Source: Candidatus Zixiibacteriota bacterium (GTDB lineage Bacteria; Zixibacteria; MSB-5A5; UBA10806). From it: a stretch of DNA of 11,198 nt. The position numbers and the translations under genes were made by a program. This document shows positions 6,636 to 11,198 of this stretch, in pieces; positions within the stretch are counted from its first letter, which is position 1; each line of letters opens with the position of its first letter. Below the pieces are notes generated by a model. It was not told the DNA's origin. It saw only the letters and a program-made list of their open reading frames with translations, and searched no databases. The stretch spans positions 3,111-14,308 of the forward strand of contig DOTU01000173.1 of the NCBI GenBank assembly GCA_003520965.1. The letters are read 5' to 3'.

Positions 6636-6805
6636 CTTTTGTTTCGCTCCATTATGATCAGATCGATAGGCGCTGCATCTATTCCATTCTTTTCCATTAT
6701 TGGATAATAAAATCAATAGCGCTTTGGCGCAAGGTTATTTACCCGTTCTAAGTTATGGATGATTAGTTTGGTTGGAATAAATTTCGGGGGAAATTCCACT
6801 GATAT

Positions 6806-7627
6806 TTACTTTTTTAGATTTACGATACATTTCTCTGTATGGCAGCCGACATCATCCCTACCTGCCAATCGCAGAGTGCTTAAGTCGTTGCAAAGTTGTT
6901 TCAGTTCTTCAGGGCGGTCGATATCGTAAGAGAGCTCCAACTCCTGCCAGGCCATCCCTTTGGTCTCGAGCCGTTCTTTAATCTGCCGGTAAACATTTCC
7001 CGGCTTCCAATCTATTTTATCAACCAGTTCCGGGTAGTGTCCGTCGAGTCCCAACAAGTAGAACCCACCGTCGAATGTTGGCCCCAGAACCGCCCTATTC
7101 GTTTTTAGAAGTTCAAATGCCGCTTTAAGAATCAACGGATCCAAAAGAGGATTATCGGAACAGACAAAGAGAACCCGTTTTGTTCCGCTCTCGAAAATGG
7201 TTTGGGATACATTAACAACTCTCTCGATTGTGTTTTTTCCGTTTTGAGGGATGAGCGTGATTTCATCGGCTCTCTCTGATAGCCGTTGATTTTTCTCTTC
7301 GATTGTAAAAAGATAAATAATATCCTCAAAATCGCTCTTAGCTTGGGGTGGCCAGTGAGCAATATAAACATCGGTATGCGCAACTTTCAGCGACGCCGAA
7401 ATCACATCGAGTAAAAGCGCACGGGCCAGAAGAGCCGCTTGCTTGTTTCCGACACATGATTCCAAGCCACCCTTGACTTTACCGCTTTTGGGGTTTTTCG
7501 CCAGAATGCAGATTGCGTTATTGTTATTCATAGATACCACGGCGCTACTATCAACTCGCTCGCTTTTGATATTTCCGTTAAAACTTAATTTTCCAATCAA
7601 AGAGCAATCAATAACAATATCGGCCAT
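6806..7627 (-). CDS. DUF2064 / TIGR04282-type glycosyltransferase-like protein
   Basis: The protein resembles the GT-A-fold family known as DUF2064 or TIGR04282, which is annotated as a transferase in arsenosugar and radical-SAM/selenodomain contexts. Landmarks are 'AICILAKNPKSGKVKGGL' (family: ILAKxPxxGxVKTRL), 'ALLARALLLDV', 'VLFVCSDNPLLDP' (family: GSDxPxL), 'AVLGPTFDGGFYLLGL' (family: VLGPxxDGGYYLIGL) and a closing 'YDIDRPEEL' (DVDTPEDL). The conserved Thr-Arg after Val-Lys is Gly-Gly here, and the Gly before Ser-Asp is Cys, so nucleotide-sugar binding may be altered. The frame starts at 7627, but the family normally begins just before 'AICILAK'; the Met at residue 33 (7529-7531) is an equally plausible start, and neither has a good ribosome site. 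The radical-SAM and TIGR04283 partners often found with this family are not in the window. The transporter downstream may act in the same pathway, but this is only proximity. Confidence 0.85.
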   Translation of the reverse strand: MADIVIDCSLIGKLSFNGNIKSERVDSSAVVSMNNNNAICILAKNPKSGKVKGGLESCVGNKQAALLARALLLDVISASLKVAHTDVYIAHWPPQAKSDFEDIIYLFTIEEKNQRLSERADEITLIPQNGKNTIERVVNVSQTIFESGTKRVLFVCSDNPLLDPLILKAAFELLKTNRAVLGPTFDGGFYLLGLDGHYPELVDKIDWKPGNVYRQIKERLETKGMAWQELELSYDIDRPEELKQLCNDLSTLRLAGRDDVGCHTEKCIVNLKK

Positions 7628-7721
7628 TCAAGACCATGTCTTAAGATAGAATCCTATATCACTGGGAAAGCGTTGAGTATTAACAATAGTCGCGTTTTAA
7701 AATGAAGCTGATAGATTCCGA

Positions 7722-8069
7722 TTAATTCCATTGAGCAAAGTCAGATCGGATAAGATAGGCAGATTGCTGAAATTGGATTCGTGGCCACGGAAAGTCGCCG
7801 GTATCTTCCGGAAGAATAATGGGATCCCGGATACTCGCGACGGCCGTCAGCCCATGTCTTATATTGTCCGCAAGATGATATGGAGCTTTACTGGTTATCA
7901 GGGCGTCTCGTACCAGGAGTCTAAGCTTTTTCCATGCGGCAAGCTCTTGTGCGCAAACATCGCAGATTTCGATATGTTCAACGAGGGCAGCCCTTCTGAA
8001 TTCATCGATCTCATTATCAATATACAAACAAAGTTCAGCTTCATCTACAAAACACTGGCTTTTTTTCAT
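7722..8069 (-). CDS. Anti-sigma factor-type zinc-finger (zf-HC2) protein, cytoplasmic
   Basis: This 115-residue protein has the zinc-binding anti-sigma (ZAS) signature H32-x3-C36-x2-C39 in 'VEHIEICDVCAQEL', preceded by Cys6 and the typical 'LCLYIDNEIDEFRRAALVEH' spacing (family: LxxYlDgeLxxxexxxlexH). After it comes 'KAPYHLADNIRHGL', the 'aPxxLxxxI' element common in such proteins. Proteins of this type bind and inhibit an ECF sigma factor, often releasing it on redox or envelope stress. There is no transmembrane helix, so it should act in the cytoplasm. No sigma factor gene is adjacent, which is unusual, since anti-sigma genes normally follow their sigma gene. GGAGG lies 4 nt before the ATG. 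The last 35 residues are not recognisable. Confidence 0.8.
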   Translation of the reverse strand: MKKSQCFVDEAELCLYIDNEIDEFRRAALVEHIEICDVCAQELAAWKKLRLLVRDALITSKAPYHLADNIRHGLTAVASIRDPIILPEDTGDFPWPRIQFQQSAYLIRSDFAQWN

Positions 8070-8468
8070 CTAACCTCCGCTACATTATCGCTGTCTATTG
8101 CCCATTCCAATTTTTCCCGCTCCACTTCTAAAATACCAGACCTGGTAAATAATTCTCCTGCTAAATTGGCGCCCTATCGAATTTGGGGCAATTAGAATTA
8201 ATCTTTATTTCTATCAAAGCACTATCGCATTCAACCCTCGCTTCATAACAATGGTTCCCCGTTGTAGCATCTATGCGGAAAAAAGTAATAACAATTCCAC
8301 CACCCTGATACTTCGGATTAGCGCCTGATAACAATTAACATCTTTTAATAACCAAGTTGCGTAGAAATGAAGCGCCGGGCTATGTTTTTTATTATAGATA
8401 TTATGGAGTTAATAGAGCGTCAGTAAAACGATTTATATAATATCGCCAACTGATATTATTGGAATTGA
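8070..8468. other. Intergenic region, no supported gene
   Basis: This 400-bp AT-rich gap separates the pseudo-receiver gene from the zinc-finger gene. A 34-codon minus-strand frame (about 8066-8172) ends in TGA overlapping the ATG of the zinc-finger gene and reads 'FTRSGILEVEREKLEWAI' in part, but it lacks a good start and I cannot link it to a sigma factor. No convincing promoter or RNA gene is visible apart from the weak hairpin near its right end. Confidence 0.5.
8437..8459 (-). terminator. Weak AT-rich hairpin after the pseudo-receiver gene
   Basis: ATAATATC (8437-8444) and GATATTAT (8452-8459) form a perfect 8-bp stem about 10 bp after the stop codon. The stem is all A-T except one pair and no clean T-run follows, so termination here would be weak. 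Confidence 0.25.
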
Positions 8469-9536
8469 TTATTTAAGCGCTGCTTTGATTGCTTCAATTA
8501 TCAGATTTTTATCAAGCGTGGCTGCCAGATGCGCCGCCAACCTGAGCGCAATACGATCCGCTAAAATCGAAATCTCATCGTCAGAGAGGCCCCCGCGAAC
8601 CGATTTTAAATCCCCATCAACCTTAATTGAATCCGGCATTTTCAAGCTTGCCGTGGCGTTTAAGCCAAGGGGGGCGGATGATTCATGCGGCTTCATATTG
8701 CCCATGAGATGCCGAGGTTCGTCGGCTGTGGTTAGATCGTCAAACCTGATCGGCTCAAGAGGAGAATTAGAAACAGGAACAGGAGAGGCCGAAATATCGG
8801 TTTCTATTTTGCGCGAAGTCTTGTTTTTCCCCTCCATTTCCTTCTTTATCTCCCCCAGGAACCACTCATAATCCTCATCCTTTTCAGGCTTAGTCTCGGG
8901 CGCCTTCTGTTCTGGTTCGGGTTCGGATTGAGGACGGGCCAGACCGTATTGATCGTCGTCGATAATCAAGCCTTGGTCTTCTGCGGATAAATCAAAGCTT
9001 ACCACCTTAGAAATTGGTTTGGATGAGTTGGTCTCGCTCAGGTCCAGCCACTCCAGGTTATAGTTTTCCTTTTTTTCACGCAGATGCTGGGTAGATGATA
9101 CTTGCGCGGCATATTTTGTCTGAGGCATTGCACTTTTTTCAATTTGACTTTTTTCAACACCAGACTTTGTTGCCTGTCCGGCCAATCGTTCCGTTACATC
9201 TAGTAGGTCTTTTGGCGAAAACGGTTTTCGCAGTGTGCCGCGTGCGCCCGAGGCGAGTATCTGCTCTTTGTCGATAGCATCTTTACCGCCAATCATGAGC
9301 ACCACAGGAATTCCTCCGGTCAAGCGATCGCTGCTTACCTGATGGCAAAGCTCCAGACCTGACATCCCGGAAAGGCCCTGGCCAATCAGCACCAGATCAG
9401 GTTTTTCCGATGATATAACCTCCCAGGCCTGCAACCCATCGGAGGTGCACACAACATCATATCCGTTCTGACGCAAAAGTGAATCAGCAACGCTCTTTAT
9501 GGTTGGAGAGGCCTCGGCCACTACTACCTTTTTCAT
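8469..9536 (-). CDS. Pseudo-receiver response-regulator protein with long acidic linker and C-terminal helical domain
   Basis: Residues ~3-120 (numbered from a TTG one codon upstream) form a CheY-like receiver domain: 'KKVVVAEASPTIKSVADSLL', 'PDLVLIGQGLSGMSGLEL' and 'GTLRKPFSPKDLL'. The phosphoacceptor Asp is replaced by Gly53, the first acidic pair is Ala-Glu, and the switch Thr is Ile83; only the Lys of K105-P-F is kept. It should therefore not be phosphorylated in the normal way and probably works through protein contacts. A ~190-residue linker rich in Pro, Glu, Lys and Ser follows ('PQSEPEPEQKAPETKPEKDE'). The last ~40 residues ('LSDDEISILADRIALRLAAH' onward) look like an amphipathic helical pair suited to binding a partner. 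No DNA-binding output domain is seen. GGAGG lies 4 nt before the ATG at 9534-9536, which I prefer to the preceding TTG. It follows the rhomboid gene by 72 bp. Confidence 0.85.
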   Translation of the reverse strand: MKKVVVAEASPTIKSVADSLLRQNGYDVVCTSDGLQAWEVISSEKPDLVLIGQGLSGMSGLELCHQVSSDRLTGGIPVVLMIGGKDAIDKEQILASGARGTLRKPFSPKDLLDVTERLAGQATKSGVEKSQIEKSAMPQTKYAAQVSSTQHLREKKENYNLEWLDLSETNSSKPISKVVSFDLSAEDQGLIIDDDQYGLARPQSEPEPEQKAPETKPEKDEDYEWFLGEIKKEMEGKNKTSRKIETDISASPVPVSNSPLEPIRFDDLTTADEPRHLMGNMKPHESSAPLGLNATASLKMPDSIKVDGDLKSVRGGLSDDEISILADRIALRLAAHLAATLDKNLIIEAIKAALK

Positions 9537-9608
9537 CAATCCTCCAGCTTAAATCCCTTGGCACGGGATACACTTATATCATCGGCCAATGGAATGAGTA
9601 CTTAAGCG

Positions 9609-10442
9609 TCACTTTTGTTCAGGTTTGGAAAGGCGATCGGATGCTTTTTCCAGGATCTTCTTTTCCTTTTTGGTCAGATTATCGTAACCAACCTGATTGA
9701 TCTTATCGAGAATGGCATCCACTTCATCCATCAGTTTGAGGCCGTCCTGCCTTTTTTGAGCCAGGGTCTCGGCTTTGAACCGATGATAATAATCTACCGG
9801 CGACCAGCGCTTGAGACGCCATCTAAGATCGTAGCGCAGATAAAGAAATCCCACCAATGCGCCCCCCAGATGGGCGAAATGAGCGACACCATCTGGCTGG
9901 TAGGTTGAGAAAAACTCCAGCGCAACCAGAAAGATAACCAGATATTTGACCTTCACCGGAATCAAAAAATAAACATAAACATATCGTTCAGGGAAAAGCA
10001 TTGCGTAGGCCACTAATAGCCCATAGATAGCGCCCGAGGCCCCTATTATCGGCACAAACGCCATGGATGGCCTCAGAGCAGCGAAGATGACATTGATAAT
10101 CCCGGCTCCGATTCCGGCTATAAAATAAAACTTGGCAAATTCACGTGAACCCCAGGTCCGTTCCAGCTCCGCTCCAAACATCCAGAGAATCAGCATATTC
10201 ATGATGATATGCCAGAAGCTTCCATGCAGGAACATGTAGGTGACCAGCTGCCAGATAAATCCCTTGCCCCAAACCATTGCTGGCACCAGGCCTAAAAAAT
10301 GATGGAATGCCTCTAAGTTTATATTTAGAGCGCGCGGTAAAAGGAACATAGCCGCATTGGCAATGAGGAGCCACTTGATTGTGGGTGGAAAAATACCGCT
10401 GTAACGGTCAAAATAACCGCCTTGCGGCCGGAAACTGCTCAT
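9609..10442 (-). CDS. Rhomboid family intramembrane serine protease
   Basis: This polytopic inner-membrane protease cuts transmembrane helices within the bilayer. Numbered from the chosen start (277 residues), the catalytic Ser136 lies in 'IIGASGAIYG' and the catalytic His191 in 'AHFAHLGGALVG'; the oxyanion-side residues are H78 and N82 in 'HGSFWHIIMNM', and 'WQLVTYMFLHG' is also typical. About six helices are visible. The cytoplasmic tail carries 'MDEVDAILDKINQVGYDNL' and then 'TKKEKKILEKAS', a small domain (DUF6576 type) found at the C-terminus of many FCB-group rhomboids. The ATG at 10440-10442 overlaps the TGA of the OsmC gene (ATGA), and a GGGAGA ribosome site lies 6 nt before it, so translation is probably coupled; a start 28 codons further up is open but lies wholly inside the OsmC gene. 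The substrate is unknown. Confidence 0.95.
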   Translation of the reverse strand: MSSFRPQGGYFDRYSGIFPPTIKWLLIANAAMFLLPRALNINLEAFHHFLGLVPAMVWGKGFIWQLVTYMFLHGSFWHIIMNMLILWMFGAELERTWGSREFAKFYFIAGIGAGIINVIFAALRPSMAFVPIIGASGAIYGLLVAYAMLFPERYVYVYFLIPVKVKYLVIFLVALEFFSTYQPDGVAHFAHLGGALVGFLYLRYDLRWRLKRWSPVDYYHRFKAETLAQKRQDGLKLMDEVDAILDKINQVGYDNLTKKEKKILEKASDRLSKPEQK

Positions 10443-10912
10443 GCAGAGTCTCCCGGCTGGCTCTTGACAATCTTCCAGCGATAGTTCAGTTTGCAAATCT
10501 TCTTCAGCATCCCCGCCACCGAGCAATACTTCTCGAGCGAGAGATCGATTGCCCAGCGGATATCGTCATCTGTCAGATCCGAGCCGGTGGCGATATACTC
10601 GAGCGTGATAGCTTCGTAAACATGCGGATGATTGGGCGCTCTTTGCCCATGAATTTTGATTTTCAAACCCTGCAGGTCCCGTTTTTTCTTCTTCAATATC
10701 ATGGCTACATCCATACCGGTGCAGCCGGATAACGCAAACAGGAGGAACTCCATCGGCCTGGCGCCGGAGTCTTCGCCGCCATGGGCAGGCGAGGCATCGC
10801 AGATTACTTCATGCCCGGAATCGGACACGCAGCGAAAACCCATCTTGCCATTCCATTCCACGGTGGCGCCGACTACTTTAGATATCTTTTTGTAGGGCTC
10901 TTTGATCTTCAT
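10439..10912 (-). CDS. OsmC family protein (thiol peroxidase/redox protein)
   Basis: OsmC/Ohr-type proteins reduce organic hydroperoxides with a pair of cysteines, in the cytoplasm. The two reactive positions are visible: C64 in 'EFLLFALSGCTGMDVAMIL' and C130 in 'LEKYCSVAGMLKK', 66 residues apart as in E. coli OsmC (Cys59/Cys125). 'GARPMEFLLFAL' and the start 'VVGATVEWNGKMGFRC' also fit the family, and the 157-residue length is normal. C28, C38 and C140 are additional cysteines. It resembles the YhfA/OsmC-like branch more than Ohr, but I am unsure of the branch. It is the first gene of the minus-strand group, with a good promoter upstream, and overlaps the rhomboid gene by four bases. Confidence 0.93.
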   Translation of the reverse strand: MKIKEPYKKISKVVGATVEWNGKMGFRCVSDSGHEVICDASPAHGGEDSGARPMEFLLFALSGCTGMDVAMILKKKKRDLQGLKIKIHGQRAPNHPHVYEAITLEYIATGSDLTDDDIRWAIDLSLEKYCSVAGMLKKICKLNYRWKIVKSQPGDSA

Positions 10913-10960
10913 CTCTCACCAATTGACTTGTGTTTGCTTTCTTGCTGCCTGATGGCCAGC

Positions 10961-10989
10961 AATATATACCATCGGCAAATTTTCGGCAA
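10961..10989 (-). promoter_or_regulatory. Candidate sigma-70 promoter of the osmC-rhomboid operon
   Basis: On the minus strand TTGCCG (10989-10984) is followed after exactly 17 bp by TATATT (10966-10961), matching four and five of six consensus bases. It would give a leader of roughly 40 nt before the OsmC ATG. No terminator-like leader or operator is evident. Confidence 0.6.
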
Positions 10990-11097
10990 GCGTTTATAAA
11001 AATCACAAAAAAATGGCCCCAAAACTGCCATAAGTAACAAATTAAACGCAACAATATACTAAATTAGCTCAAGAAATCTCATTTATTAAGGGTCTGC

Positions 11098-11198
11098 ATG
11101 GAGTTTTGTGCGCCTCTCTTCGAGTTGTATCGACTAGGCGACCCTGAACGCGTTACTCGCGACTCTTTACTACCGCCCGTTATTCCTCACCCTTTGCA
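11098..11198 (+). CDS. Unrecognised open frame running off the right edge
   Basis: An ATG at 11098 opens a frame that stays open for 33 codons to the end of the window ('MEFCAPLFELYRLGDPERVT...'), with AAGG 6 nt upstream. I do not recognise it. The last ~100 bases look more GC-rich than the AT-rich stretch before them, and all three minus-strand frames are broken here. It could be the start of a divergently transcribed gene or chance; 33 codons are too few to judge. The bases 10990-11097 before it hold nothing else that I can support. Confidence 0.25.
   Translation, partial: MEFCAPLFELYRLGDPERVTRDSLLPPVIPHPL

Noticed and set aside
8066..8172. Short minus-strand frame ending in an ATGA overlap with the zinc-finger gene, possibly the end of a sigma factor
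   Set aside because: It is closed by a TAG just upstream, has no ATG, and shows no sigma-70 region 4 helix-turn-helix pattern.
7731..8195. 154-codon + strand frame opposite the zinc-finger gene
   Set aside because: It covers the ZAS protein antisense; the minus-strand frame has the HxxxCxxC motif and a good ribosome site, and this one has neither a family match nor a ribosome site.
11130..11198. Resemblance of the right-edge sequence to the end of a 16S rRNA gene ('ctaccgcccgtt')
   Set aside because: Only about a dozen bases resemble the conserved 'caccgcccgt' motif; the surrounding sequence does not match 16S helices.

Overview
The window reads as ordinary chromosome from a diderm (outer-membrane) bacterium of moderate GC. 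The composition, the outer-membrane barrel with an N-terminal SH3-like strand domain, and the rhomboid with an 'LTKKEKKILEKAS'-type C-terminal tail all resemble the FCB group and neighbouring candidate phyla such as Zixibacteria. That placement is inference; there is no rRNA or marker gene here to fix it.

Layout: the left edge holds the C-terminal part of a MATE efflux pump on the + strand, closed by a strong terminator. Every other confident gene lies on the minus strand. Read in transcription order (right to left) these are: an OsmC-family peroxidase/redox protein and a rhomboid protease that overlap by ATGA; a receiver-domain protein that has lost its phosphorylatable Asp; an orphan anti-sigma-type zinc-finger protein; a DUF2064/TIGR04282-type glycosyltransferase-like protein; an EamA/DMT transporter; a large divergent GlpX-type (class II fructose-1,6-bisphosphatase-like) protein; an outer-membrane barrel protein of unknown function; and outer-membrane phospholipase A (pldA). 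About 100 bases at the right edge hold an unrecognised open frame.

The most unusual part is a direct repeat of about 310 bp (893-1202 and 3670-3977). Its right-hand copy spans the last ~18 codons of the GlpX-like gene, its terminator and ~250 bp downstream. Its left-hand copy has the same C-terminal peptide and downstream region, but the rest of the gene is gone. Each copy carries several stem-loops, including a perfect 13-bp-arm palindrome in the right copy, and a short conserved reading frame in which three of four differences fall at third codon positions. The two copies bracket the outer-membrane protein and pldA. This could be the scar of a duplication, a mobile 3' cassette, or a structured RNA/small-protein repeat family.

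Functionally the window mixes envelope maintenance (phospholipase, barrel, rhomboid, transporters), oxidative-stress defence (OsmC) and regulation (pseudo-receiver, zinc-finger anti-sigma). Only the OsmC-rhomboid pair is clearly translationally coupled; the rest are spaced by 70-400 bp and may be separate units.
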